From: Papaver somniferum
Lineage: Eukaryota > Streptophyta > Magnoliopsida > Ranunculales > Papaveraceae
Direction of reading: 5' to 3'
Assembly: GCF_003573695.1 (NCBI RefSeq)
Contig: NC_039368.1
Location: 10,191,860-10,255,859, forward strand
Length of the DNA stretch: 64,000 bases
Shown here: positions 1 to 11,097 of the stretch, piece after piece
How the letters are laid out: every line of letters begins with the position of its first letter
Position numbering within the stretch: the stretch's first letter is position 1
The notes under the pieces: model-generated
Databases searched by the model: none
Told to the model about the DNA's origin: nothing
The model's input: the letters and a program-made list of their open reading frames with translations, nothing else
Position numbers and translations under genes: made by a program

Positions 1-194
1 GGTCCGTTTTAGGTGGTCCATGTCTGTTTAGTTTTTTGGGAAAACGTCTTTATTGTTTGGGTCATAATTATTTAAAAATATAAAACAGACAAAGTACCAT
101 TCCGTGTTAATTTTTACTTATTTTCTTGTAGCTGTTCATTCGTCAAAATGAACTCCTGTTAATTTCTACTTATTTTTTCAGAAAACATATAAAC
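1..194. other. AT-rich flanking DNA, nothing recognised
   Basis: No coding potential, terminal repeat or RNA gene is visible. The stretch only leads into the palindromic tandem repeat that starts near 195. Confidence 0.4.
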
Positions 195-412
195 CAGAGT
201 TCATTCCAGAAATGCACTCCATATAAAAACCTAAAGAAAAAAGAGCTCATTCCAGAAATGAACTCCATATAAAAACCTAAAAAAACAGAGTTCATTTCAG
301 AAATGAACTCCATATAAAAACCTTAAAAAAAACAGATTTCATTCCAAAAATGAACTCCATATAAAAACCTAAAAAAACAGAGTTCAATCCAGAAATGAAC
401 TACATATAAATC
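195..412. repeat. Tandem repeat, about 46 bp x 5, each unit with a palindrome
   Basis: Five imperfect copies start near 195, 242, 287, 333 and 379. Each unit holds the inverted pair GAGTTCATT / AATGAACTC around a short CCAG loop, then an ATATAAAAACCTAAA tail. The first four copies are followed by the A-rich spacer; the last runs into CTTC-rich sequence. No protein signal is present; short minus-strand ORFs here are products of the repeat. Confidence 0.85.
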
Positions 413-800
413 TTCACCTTCTTCATCATCTTCATCGATTTCATCTTAAGCAGCAACAACAAAACACATATTAAATCTTCATCTTCAAACAGCAGCACCA
501 GATTTCTAGGGTTTGACGAGTTCATCTTCAACATCAACATATTTCTAGGGTTCATCTTCAACAACAAACACCAGCAGAGAATCATATTTGACGAGTTCAT
601 CTTCAACAGCACACAAGTTCATCGTCGTCTTCATCAACAGATTTGAATTCGTCATCTTCAAACGCCTCTTCATCTTCGACAACAAATAAACACGAGTTCA
701 GATCTAAAAAATATTCAAACAAACGTCGTCTTCATCTTCAACAACGACGAGTTCATCTTCAACATCTTTAAAAGATGCAGCAGCAGATCAAATCTTCAAA
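413..800. repeat. Low-complexity CTTCATCTTCAACAAC-rich tract
   Basis: Irregularly repeated pyrimidine-rich words (TTCATCTTCAACA and relatives) fill the stretch. Such tracts are common in plant 5' leaders and promoters, but no adjacent gene can be shown. The minus-strand reading frame rich in Met, Lys and Leu is a compositional artefact. Confidence 0.6.
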
Positions 801-2582
801 AAAATTGTTTACATCTTCAAACAGTAGCAGGAAGAAGTATAAAAAGAAAAAAAGAGAGAGAAAATCAAGATCTGAAAATATAGGAGAGAGAAAGTAAATC
901 TGAGAATGATTTCTCCTCTCTTACTTTTTGACTATATATATGGTCCTAATCTAAAAGGGTATTTCTGCCATTACAAGATGACAATTACATCATCCATGAG
1001 ATCACCGTAGGGCCAAACCATAATTTCTAATACCAAACTATAATATATTTTTCCCAAATAGGTCATCAATATAGTGCACTCTTCCCACGACCAGGGGTAT
1101 GCAAACAAAGATAGACCGGCCCGTTAGAAGCAATGACACTACAAATCCTACCTCTTTTGGCATAAATTCCATTAGAGAGGACTTCTTAGACTCAAAACAA
1201 CGCGGAGACATATCGACCTTTAATGACTTGTGCTTGTGAACCTTATTTATGAGATCAAAGACTTGGACCAAACTCTTTTTTTAGAACATATGAGTCAGTA
1301 AACTCCCTAAGAAAGGCGATTTGAACCTATTATATCCCTTTTTGAGACCCACTTTCATCACATTAGAGATGAGCCTTGAACTCAACGGATTGCCACCACT
1401 GCTGCCCAATGAATAATCGAGTCTTTCTAGTATAAGCCGCTGGGCGCTTCAAGAACTATTCCAAAATTCCATACTTCATCCTTTACCTTACTTAACAGCA
1501 CCTGCAAATTGTTTATTGTAATTTTTGCGCGAGCCATTATTTGAACTGAGATCAGATTTTGTTCAAAAACTCCTAGTGGAGTTCAAAAGATTTTTAGAGA
1601 TCGAAAACCTGAGAAACAAAAACGCCGAAGATATAGATTCAGATTCCGTTCGGTGAGACAGAGAGTAACTTCCGTTTTATAGCAACATGGAACATATCAA
1701 CACCCATTTTCACAATTGGGATTCAAAATTAAAGTGTTGAAACTAATCACTTATCGATAACTTGTGAACTAGTCATTTCCTAGTGGTTGGTCGAATTACC
1801 ATTACCGGTTTAAATCCCATATTCACTATGTACAGTGAATTCATTATGAATTCTTTCAAATGCAAATCCTTACAAAAGGGCTTGCCAAACTAAACTTTCA
1901 ACCCTTACAAAAAAAAAGGTTTTTCCAAACTAAATTTAAGTCCTTACAAAAAGTCTTTTCCAAACTAGATTGGCCTCATCTATTAGATTCAAAGTCTAAT
2001 GACAGCCACATCACAACACTATGACCTCTTTCATAATTTTAGAGATTCCAGATTCAAGGGTAGTCATAAATTCAAGAACTCTAACTCTAGCAACCTCAAA
2101 TTTTGTGAATTTATCATTATAACACTCTTGTTATATGATAACAACTACCCCCACAATTTTGAGGTACTCTGGTTCCAGAAATTCATCCCTGTTTGCAATA
2201 TAATGGTCTTGTTATATACCACTAGTTTGCTTTTTGCTTAGCAACTGGATACCGAAATAAGATTCTAGACCCAAAGACATCATACTTATATTTGGTAGTT
2301 CTATTCACTTTTAATATGTAGCCAAACTTTTAAAATGTATGCACCACTATACTTTAAAATAATGATTTTGCTGTCACAAAGACATAACAAGCATCCAAGA
2401 TGCTATGCCAATACATGCTACATATCAAAAATATGAATGGAGTTTAGTCCAAATGAGTTTAGAATAATCTAGTTAGTTTGATAAAAGTATGAATGGAGTT
2501 TAGTCTTGATATATGAACAGGAGAGTCGCTGGTAACAAGCAGTACAAGAAATACCCAGAAAGACCCAGGATAGTCTAATTAA
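801..2582. other. Unassigned DNA with a possible decayed minus-strand coding remnant
   Basis: Between about 1040 and 1555 the minus strand reads as broken protein-like segments, beginning MARAKITINNLQVLLSK near 1554 and ending near 1038 with a 77-codon open stretch, separated by several stops. I do not recognise the family. It could be an old transposon or gene fragment. From 1700 to 2580 the sequence is AT-rich with no structure I can support. Confidence 0.25.
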
Positions 2583-2995
2583 TGTTAGTCGAAGTTAGAA
2601 ATGTTTGTTAAGAAAAGAAAAATTTAGATAAACTAAGGTCGGTCTTGTAATTAGTTTTCTATAGAAATTTAAGAGTGCTCTATGGTCGGTATGTACTGCC
2701 TATAAATAGGCTCTTGTAACAACCATTTATACTTAGCAACGGCACGAAAATTTATAAAACAGTGAGTTTACAGTATGAGTCTTGCTTCAACCTAGGAGCT
2801 CTGTAGAGTAATTCTATCACTACTATGCTCGTATTATCTCCTTAGTATCATTCGAGAGTTTTAAGGATCAAAACTTTAAACAATAACCAAGAAATATTGC
2901 AGTTGAACAACCTCTGCATTGAAATTAGTGCAATACCCAATCCTGTAGTTAAAGTCCCAATCACATTTTGGGAAACGCCAACACAGGTGTTTAAC
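2583..2995 (+). mobile_element. Possible solo-LTR remnant
   Basis: The stretch starts TGTTAGTCGAAG, contains a good TATA box (TATAAATA at 2701-2708, about 120 bp in) and could end at ...CCAACACA. This layout resembles a copia-type LTR. No second copy exists in the window and no convincing flanking duplication is seen, so the limits are guesses. Confidence 0.25.
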
Positions 2996-3366
2996 GTTTA
3001 ATTGTGTCTGTTGTCACCTTAGTCAGATGTTGGACTAGTTTGTCTGACCAAGATCATGTTATGTTGGACTCCATGGTTTGAGTTAAACTACATTTTGTTT
3101 ATTAATCTATACGCTTCATGAAAATAAGTAAATCTTATAAGAACACATAAGATATTACAAAAACACAAAAATCCTGTAATGGAGCAAAGTTTGGGAGGAT
3201 CTTACAGTTGGCATCTTCTGTGGCTGATAATGATACATATAAGAACTGGCAACATTAGATCAGATGACTGCACTTCACTTGGCTAGCGATTTCATTGAGA
3301 ATCTAGCAAAAGATGTCCAACTTGCGTTTCAGTTTTAAAATTCTCAGTTTCAGCGTGCAATGCAAT
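2996..3366. other. Unassigned DNA flanking the gypsy insertion
   Basis: No gene or repeat recognised. Its last five bases before 3372 form the left copy of the CTTCC target duplication (3367-3371). Confidence 0.4.
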
Positions 3367-3396
3367 CTTCCTGTAGGTACACATTTCATCTTCCGC

Positions 3397-3463
3397 CACG
3401 TGTCCATAAAGACACACGTGGAGGACATGCGGCTGAGAACATCAAGATATGATATCACACGTG
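3397..3463. promoter_or_regulatory. Three CACGTG G-boxes at the start of the LTR U3
   Basis: CACGTG occurs at 3397-3402, 3415-3420 and 3458-3463. The first two form an inverted pair, CCACGTGT and ACACGTGG, around a short spacer. All three are kept in the 3' LTR (17726-17731, 17744-17749, 17787-17792). In plants CACGTG is the core of G-box/ABRE sites bound by bZIP and bHLH factors; a stress or light response of the LTR is an inference. Confidence 0.6.
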
Positions 3464-3876
3464 GACAGCCAAGAGACGCGCCTTGTCAAGATAGCGTCCC
3501 CATCCACCAGATCCAACGGTAGAGGATCGAGGAGACAGAAACACTAGAACACTGCGAAGCACTGGAGGATAATCCAAGAGTCACTTTATTCCCCAGAAAG
3601 ATCTAAGATCTACGGCTGGGGATAGTCAGACTGACGCAGTCAAGATAGGGGCAGAGGACAACTGTCTACCGCGGACAAACATCTCAACTACCCGCATTAA
3701 ATACCCTCAAACAATATACGTGTCAGTCAGCCTGTGGAGGAAGCGCAGATAGCACTGCATATTCAAACGGAACACGCAGAGAGAACCGAGAACACGAAGA
3801 CCTCTGCGTAAGCGGCACAAGACACAAGAGGATAAGGTTATAACGGGATTCAGAAATGGACCCCATGTAACCACCC

Positions 3877-3884
3877 TATAAATA
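3877..3884 (+). promoter_or_regulatory. TATA box of the gypsy 5' LTR
   Basis: TATAAATA in a GC-richer context, conserved at 18210-18217 in the other LTR. Transcription would start about 30 bp downstream, just before the GAGAG-rich leader. Confidence 0.65.
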
Positions 3885-4378
3885 CCCCTCTCTCCCAATT
3901 GAAGAGGGGGACGAAAAACATTGAGAGGAGAATAGGAGAGAGACAGAGAGATAGAGAAATTGTAAGTGAAGTTCCTCCTGCTACGCAGGCTTATATTGGT
4001 CTCAAAGTCATTCGACTATTTCTGTAACCTTCATACATATAATGGAAAACCCAATCCCGTAGACAGAGATCTGAGTGATGAATCATATAAGTTAATCGTT
4101 TCATCTATATTCATGGATTTACACTTTATATGTTCAATTCGATACTTATGGTATATCATGTTCGTACATTTTATATTTCATCCATTATTTATCTTATTGT
4201 ATGAGCCAAGAACAATGATTGTAGTTGATGAGACGAGGAAGAGTATTAGAACTCTGAGTCAAGGATTCAACATAACCTTTCCATTCCCCTCAGGCGCAGC
4301 TTATTTACGGTATTGTCATGAGTTTGCGCGCATTATTTGTGAATACTCAGATGACACCAGATTTTTGTGTTCACAATC

Positions 4379-4395
4379 TGGCGCTAGAAACAGGG
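4379..4395 (+). promoter_or_regulatory. Primer-binding site of the gypsy element
   Basis: TGGCGCTAGAAACAGGG lies three bases after the end of the 5' LTR and begins with the TGGCGC typical of plant gypsy primer-binding sites. The matching tRNA was not determined; tRNA-Arg is used by some Ogre-type elements with similar sites. Confidence 0.7.
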
Positions 4396-4497
4396 ATCTT
4401 CATCCCGATAAAAGATTTATCTTCTCCTGTGACTTGTTTCAGGCTTCGTTTTCTGAAAATAACGATGTATGAAACACTACGGTTTTTTTCGTTCATG

Positions 4498-5190
4498 ATT
4501 TCAAAAACCAAAATTTTTAACAGATCCGCGTTTATCTAAGTATATCTGATTCTTCACGCATTTTCTAAGTTTTCACGTCTTTGAAAATCAAAATTATGAA
4601 CAGATCCGCGTTTATCTAAGTAGATCTGATTCTCCATGCATTTTCTAAGTTTTCACGTCTTTGAAAATCAAAATTATGAACAGATCCGCGTTTATCTAAG
4701 TAAATCTGATTCTCCATGCATTTTCTAAGTTTTCACGTCTTTGAAAATCAAAATTATGAACAAATCCGCATTTATCTAAGTAAATCTGATTCTCCATGCA
4801 TTTTCTAAGTTTTCACGTCGTTGAAAATCAAAATTATGAACAGATCCGCGTTTATCTAAGTAAATCTGATTCTCCATGCATTTTCTAAGTTTTCACGTCT
4901 TTGAAAATTAAAATTATGAACAGATCCGTGTTTATCTAAGTAGATCTGATTCTTCATGCATTTTCTAAGTTTTCACGTCTTTGAAAATCAAAATTATGAA
5001 CAGATCCGCGTTTATCTAAGTAGATCTGATTCTTCATGCATTTTCTAAGTTTTCACGTCTTTGAAAATCAAAATTATGAACAAATCCGCGTTTATCTAAG
5101 TAAATCTGATTCTTCATGCATTTTCTAAGTTTTTAGGTCTTTCAAAATCAAAACTTCGAACAGATCCGCGGTCATCTACACAGATGGACG
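4498..5190 (+). repeat. 80-bp tandem repeat array in the gypsy leader, about 8.5 copies
   Basis: The word TTTTCTAAGTTTTCACGTC recurs exactly every 80 bp (4561, 4641, 4721, 4801, 4881, 4961, 5041, with a variant at 5121). Copies differ at a few positions only. The array lies between the primer-binding site and gag, in the untranslated leader of the element RNA. It is followed by a C/T-rich tract and the first gag ATG. Confidence 0.92.
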
Positions 5191-5303
5191 TCTTAAGTAT
5201 TTTCAAGATTTTACACCTTTGAGGACTCAAAACGCTAATAGATATCACGTGGGGCCCATTGTCTTCGTGATTTTTTCTCTCTCTTTCAGGAAAATATTAA
5301 AAG

Positions 5304-7184
5304 ATGGAGAGAAGCAAAGATGTCGGGAAGGCTAAAGCTCATTCAAAAGAGATTCCAAGGACAACCCCAGTGATAACTAGGAGTAAGCAGAGAGGTGAAA
5401 AGCTAAAGGCAGCGGATAAGGAGCAGGATAATGTAGAAAGCATGGCCCCCATCAATGCCAACATCATCGCAGCAAACGCAGTAAATGTCGCGGCATCCAA
5501 AGCAGGAGCTTCAAGAGCTGGCGGATCCAAAGTTGGATCTCCCAGAGTAACCAATGCTCAACTATAGGAACATCAGGAAGTCGTGGCAGAGTCAGGAATA
5601 CAACAACCCCTCTATGGGATGCCCTTAACCAACGAACAGAACATACCCTTTCCAGCCAAGCAACCGCTTCTAATAGCATGCCAACCCCCACAACAACCGT
5701 CGAGGTCCCAAGGTGCACAGTTTTACCCACCAGAACCAGTAATACAGATCGTGGATGAGGAACAAACCATAGACGATGATGAGCAATTGCGGGCAGGAAC
5801 ACCAAATCAATGGTCAAATCATTCCGCTCAGATGATGGTCGAGCTGACATAATTAAGGAAGAACCAGAAGGCATACGTAGATGTTGTGGCGATATTAGCA
5901 CAACAGAACCAAACACTAAAGGAAAGAATCATTTATAGCACAGAGGTAGAAAACCAACGCGACGAAGCCAACTCCAAGGCTGTAGCACCTAATCAAGATA
6001 GAAGAATGGTTATCGCAAACAACCCACTTCCATTAAATCGAAGAGGAGCAAGGAGCAGCCAAAGATCATACCCTGATTACAATCCCGAGAACTCGGGCTA
6101 CTACGACGGTACCACCTTCCCACGAGCAAAATCTACCATTCATGAGGAACACCAGATCGCAATGGAAAGTCTACGTGCTGAGATGCTGGAAGAAATCAAG
6201 GAGCTAAAGACTAGGAAGGGAGACGGAAGGCTAGAGAAAGTGATGAAGGAAGCAAACACTACCCCGCTGACACCACACTTGACCAGGGCTTCCATACCGC
6301 AGAAGTGTTCGGTTCCTGCTTTCGATTGCTATGACGGATCGACTGATCCTGCGGCTCATCTTCGATATTATAATCGAATGATGGCCCGTTGGGATAACAA
6401 AGACTCCATACTGTGCATATACTTCCCATCAAGTTTAAAAGGGTCCGCGTTGTCATGGTTTGATAACTTGCCTTCAAACTCCATCGACTCCTACGACCAA
6501 CTCACAGAAAAATTTCTAGAAACATACATGTACAACAAGGTTGTCAATACCGGCATGGACAAACTATTCTCGCAGGAGATTAAATACAAAGAGACCATAA
6601 GAGAATATACTAATAGATGGAACAAGATTTGCCAAGCTATTGGCAACGTAGATCCCGTGGTTAGTATGAACTGCTACAAATGGGGGATGGACAGGATGAG
6701 TCCTTTATTTGTCGAGATCCACGGAACCATCCCTACCACCGAAGGAGATCTCCGGATAATCATAGAAAAGCATGCAAGGTTAGAAGAAATTCAGCGTGAA
6801 AATCCCAGAGCTCATACTCAACGTCCCACACACACAAATTTCGTGGATCAAGCCAGCGGGTCCAAAAGAAGAATCACAGAAGAACGTCCCAACGAAGAAA
6901 GAAAACAACGAAGGGATGATAGACGAAGAGGTGATCGAACATTTGAAGATCAAATCTATACCAAGCTGAATACCAGTTATTCGCGTATCCTAAGAGAGAT
7001 GAAAGGGAGGGAGAACTTCTATTGGCTATGGTCCAAGGGAAAGCAGCCTCCTAGATCAGAAAAATCCAAGGAATACTGTGAATACCACTGTTTCAACGGT
7101 CATCAAACTAGAAAAGTGCAAAAATCTCAAGATAATGATTCAAAAACTAATCGACGCAGGAGACCTGAAGCAATATATACATAA
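5304..7184 (+). pseudogene. gag: gag polyprotein of the gypsy element, with stops
   Basis: One reading frame runs from the ATG at 5304 to 7184 with two in-frame stops (TAG 5565-5567, TAA 5850-5852). The N-terminal third is Ala/Lys-rich and of low complexity. A central segment around 6310-6790 matches the retrotransposon gag domain in style: CYDGSTDPAAHLRYY, then GSALSWFDNLPSNSI and TEKFLETYM, the usual capsid-like signature of plant gypsy elements. The C-terminal part is Arg-rich. The zinc-knuckle-like motif YCEYHCFNGHQT near 7074-7110 is followed by a frameshift that moves the rest into the +1 frame. Gag would form the virus-like particle in the cytoplasm. The stops make this copy non-functional. 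Confidence 0.85.
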
Positions 7185-7880
7185 GATTGATAACGAAGAT
7201 AGAACCAAGAGAGGCAAGCAGGTTCAATTACCAGAAGGCAACCGCACCCTCAACACGATTTCATGTTCAGAGATTCAAGGACCATCCCTAACCGCCCAGA
7301 TTGGGAAGAGATTGAGAAAATAATTCGAAGATTATTGTGAGCTTTATAAGATCGATGGGAAATAGGTAAACGAGCACAAACAATGGATGGACGCGCCCAT
7401 GACTTTCGATGCAGATGATGTGGAAGAAGACATGGAATACCATACTGATCCTCTATCCCTCACACTCCCAATAGCAGGGTGCAATGTCAAGAAAATTCTT
7501 ACCGATGGAGGAACATCAGTCAACGTCCTGTTCTATGACACGTTCAAACGTATGGAACTCAACGACGATCAACTGATGTCATCTTACTACACCATCTACG
7601 GATTCAACGGCGCAGCTACAAAGCCCCTAGGGGACATTGTCTTACAAGTAGACTCAGGGACCATGAAAGTGGACACTCGATTCAGCGTCGTAGATGCACC
7701 TTCACCTTACAACGCCATCATCGGAAGAAGATAGGTTCACAAGCTCAAGGGAGTAGCGGCAACCTACCATCAATATCTCAGATTCCCAACACCCCAGGGA
7801 GTCATGGAAATTAAAGTAGACCAAGTAACTGCGTGGGAATGTCATACCTTACAGAATCAGATCAATAATGAGCAGGAATA
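7108..7880 (+). pseudogene. Gag end and aspartic protease of the gypsy element
   Basis: After a frameshift near 7108 the frame continues CKNLKIMIQKLIDAG, the usual segment after the Tat-type zinc finger. Two stops follow near 7321 and 7364, then a protease-like region at 7387-7734. ILTDGGTSVNVLF corresponds to the active-site loop of retroviral-type aspartic proteases (here DGGTS in place of DSGAS/DTGS), and PYNAIIGR matches the conserved C-terminal strand. A stop at 7732-7734 sits where related elements have Trp (GRxW), and homology continues beyond it (YHQYLRFPTPQG) to about 7880. The enzyme would process Gag-Pol; this copy cannot be made as one chain. Confidence 0.75.
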
Positions 7881-8150
7881 AAAGCACCAGTCCCGAAGAG
7901 CCAAAAATAAGTAGATAACCATAGATACATATCTGGAAGAAATCTCCGGAAAAAGCCTTCTGAACGTAAGCTCCACTGGAAGCGCAGAAGCAAGCACCTA
8001 CGCGACAAAAGAAGACGGAGATCCCACCAAATAGCAATCAAAGAATGTTCCTCTCTTGGGGGAAACAAAACCCACGTTTAAACCTGTCGAAGCATCTAAA
8101 GAAGTCAACATAGGTACTGAGGGAACCCGAAGATTATCAGAATAGGCACC

Positions 8151-8780
8151 TTGATGGATGAAGAAAGAGAAGCCGCGCTAATCAAACTTCTAAAGAAATA
8201 CGCGGACATCTTTTCTTGGAAATTGGGGGACATGCCGAGAATTGACCCAAAGTTAGTTCATCACGAACTTCGAATAAAACCAGGTACCCCCCCTTTTAGG
8301 CAGCAGGTACGCAAAGTAGCTCCAGAATACCATCGAGCAGTTGAAGTGGAACTCCGCAAACTACTGGACGCAGGATTCATCAAAGAAGTTAAGTACCCAA
8401 CATGGATCTCTAACATGGTCATCGTACCGAAGAAAAATTGCAGAGTAAGGATATGCATCGACTTCACCAACCTCAATAAGGTTTGCCCTAAATATAGCTA
8501 TCCACTGCCAATCATTGACCAACTTGTCGAGGCAGTTGAAGGATACGAAGAAATATCATTCATGGATGAATACTCTGGATACAATCAATTATTCCTAGCA
8601 GAAGAAGATCAGCAACATACAACATTCTATACACCACACGACCTCTATTGCTATATAAGAATGCCCTTTGGACTGCGAAACGCAGGGGCAACCTACCAAA
8701 GAAGGGTGGATGCAATTTTCAAACCCTGGCCTACATATCATCGATACTCAGAAACGAGGACGTCAAAGCAATCAAAGTAA
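8151..8780 (+). pseudogene. Reverse transcriptase, N-terminal part only
   Basis: The 209-codon frame shows the first half of a Ty3/gypsy RT: FSWKLGDMPRIDP before the domain, then VRICIDFTNLNKVCPK, YPLPIIDQLVEA, SFMDEYSGYNQ and MPFGLRNAGATYQR. The conserved Asp of SFMD, the first catalytic Asp, is present. The chain then breaks and runs into unrelated sequence; the YxDD motif that carries the other two catalytic Asp residues, the thumb and the RNase H domain are missing. About 1.5 kb or more appears to have been deleted between here and the integrase. Confidence 0.88.
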
Positions 8781-10193
8781 CCAGGATTTACGAGCCTTCA
8801 ATTGATATTCAAGAACTCTGCGCTGCACAGTAGAGGAACCACGCAGAAGAAGATATTGCAGATGATGACGTGGGAGAATTCATCGCGGATGATTTCCAAG
8901 AAGACGACATCATGGCTAAGGCAGATCAAGATGAAGACTTCAGCAAAGAAGAAGATTGGAGATCTGAGATTCATCTTTTCCTAAAAGAAAGAATACTACC
9001 CTCGGATCTAAAGCAAGCCAGAAAAAATACAGTCAAAGGCAGGAAGATATGATCTGAGAGAAGAAATTTTGTACAAAAAACCTTTTCTCAGACCATTATT
9101 ACGTTGCCTATCCAGATCCGAAGGACATTTGATTTTGAAAGACATACACCGCGGCGACGCAGGCAATCACAGCGGAATGAGATCCCTAGCAGATAAGACG
9201 AAAACTCAAGGATATTACTGGCCAACAATGATACGAGACGCTGCAAGAATGTCACGAAGATGCGAAGAATGCCAGCGTTTTGCCAAAAAAATCCACGCAC
9301 CCGCAACAATGTTGAACCCAGTAGACAGCCCTTGGCCATTCTCAAAATGGGGCATAAACATCGTGGGTCCCCTAATCGAAGGATCAGGGAAGATAAGATT
9401 TTTTATAGTGGCCACAGACTATTTCAGCAAATGGGTAGAGGCTAAAGCCCTGGCAAGGATTCGAGACGCATATGTCTTCACATTAATTTTTCAAAACATC
9501 ATTTGAAGGTTTGGCATACCAGCTGAGATTGTATCTGACAATGGCAAGCAATTCCAGGGAAAAAACATCGACTTACTCTTCGATACTTTCAAAATTCGAA
9601 AGAACAAGTCAACACCAATTTACCCTCAAAGCAATGGTCAGGCAGAAGCCACAAACAAAACCCTCGCACTCATCCTCAAAAAGCAGTTGGACGAATACAA
9701 AAAGCGTTGGTGTGAGAAACTGCACAACGTTTTGTGAGCTTATAGGACAACTCGAAGATCAGCCACGGGAGAATCCCCATTCTTACTCACCTATGGAGCC
9801 GAAGCTATTATCCCAACAGAAATAATCATGCCAACAACGAAGACTGAAGTATGGGAGAAGAACCTCACAGCGGACATGATGTTGGAAAGGTTGGATGATC
9901 TAGAAGAGAGGAGGGAGGCAGCACTACAAAAAATGGAAAACTATCAAAGAAAACTAGCAAGGGAGTATAATAAGAGGGTTAAGATTAGAAATTTCGTAGA
10001 AGGGCAGTATGTGCTGAGGACCATTCCCCAATACCAACGAGAAAATAAGTTGGGCAAATTAGCACCAACATGGGGGGGACCCTTCGTCATACATGATTTT
10101 GCAGGAAATGGGTCTTATTATCTGCGCAACCTAAAAGGGGAGATCCTCAAACACCCATGGAATGCAAAATATCTCAATCCATACTACCCGTAG
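8781..10193 (+). pseudogene. Integrase of the gypsy element, frameshifted and with stops
   Basis: An acidic linker (about 8840-8960) leads to the typical pre-integrase segment DWRSEIHLFLKER. A frameshift near 9035 moves the frame. The HHCC zinc-binding region follows (HRGDAGNHSG ... CEECQRFA), then the catalytic core with WGINIVGPL, ATDYFSKWVEA (first Asp), VSDNGKQF (second Asp) and NGQAEATNKT (Glu). Two TGA stops at 9504-9506 and 9735-9737 interrupt it. The C-terminal part from 9828, with REYNKRVKIRNFVEGQYVLR and a Lys-rich GPF-containing end, is intact. All three DDE residues survive although the frame does not. It would integrate the cDNA in the nucleus. Confidence 0.88.
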
Positions 10194-11084
10194 AGGGCAA
10201 CGCAGACCTGCATCTACGTGAAAACCGCCATAAGAAGAAAATGACGCTTGTGATCGACATGTTTCTATCTCTGAGAGAGGAATAGCAAACCTCAACCTAT
10301 CAATCAAGCAAACTTTTGGCAAGAAATAGTCACAATACATGGAGAAACATAGTAACAAGACGACTGCGTGTAAATATAACACCTCACGAGAACCCTACAC
10401 CTGTAAATACAGCTTCCCCGTCAATACTTCATCCTCCTGTTTTTTACTATTTACTACCTCAGAGGTTCCATCAATGGAATTCTTTTAAATGTAACTCAAC
10501 AAATTAAATAGACACTTTAACCCTCTTTCACCCGTGGACGTAGACACTCTGCCGTCGAACCACGTAAACACTGGTGTTAATTGTTATTCTATTTTACTTG
10601 GGGAAAGTAGTCACCTACAATCTCTCGGGACTCCCCTATCAGCGTCTATAAGTGTAGGACCATGGGGAAGGCATCCAGTAGAAAGAGATACCCAACCAAT
10701 CTTATGGCAGCGGGTTGACGGAATGAACGTACATTCCAAACAACTCATATCCTAGAACGCTGCCCCGACCCCCACCGTCTGGGAATCCTCTGGCCCAGGA
10801 TTAGCCAGCGGGGTGACAGGTCTCAAGACGCTCACGAAGATACACATATCTTCGGGTTCGCACTCAAACACTTCGCTATCCCTGATTACATTCAGTTATA
10901 TTCCAAATTAACCATAACAATATTTAAAAAAAAAAAGTTGATTACAATATTTAAAACAATGATCAATTCATTAAAAGTTGATTACAGGCTTGGCAATGAT
11001 ACGCGGAAACAAGAAAATACAAAAGGAATCTCAAAAAGCCTCATAATCAACAAAGATCAACTCTCTACAAAAATCTACTTGGAT
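10194..11084 (+). other. Non-coding stretch between integrase and the antisense gene
   Basis: No convincing coding region. It is moderately GC-rich up to about 10870, then AT-rich with an A-run at 10926-10936 and a short duplicated word (AAAAGTTGATTACA) near 10934 and 10973. It separates the convergent ends of pol (plus strand) and the antisense gene (minus strand), so it may hold their 3' ends. Confidence 0.4.
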
Positions 11085-11097
11085 GGTTGGTGTGCCA

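Larger units (their letters stand above)
3372..4375 (+). repeat. 5' LTR of the gypsy element
   Basis: 1004 bp, TG...CA ends, TATAAATA box at 3877-3884, followed by a purine-rich GAGAGAG leader that probably marks the R/U5 start. The matching 3' LTR is at 17701-18708. Confidence 0.93.

Noticed and set aside
3966..4539. A 168-codon frame in the gypsy 5' LTR, with a 131-codon counterpart at 18299-18694
   Set aside because: It lies in LTR U5/R sequence, is interrupted differently in the two LTRs and has no recognisable domain.
4498..5190. Regular repeats resembling a CRISPR array
   Set aside because: The units are directly adjacent 80-bp tandem copies without variable spacers, and lie in a eukaryotic retrotransposon leader.
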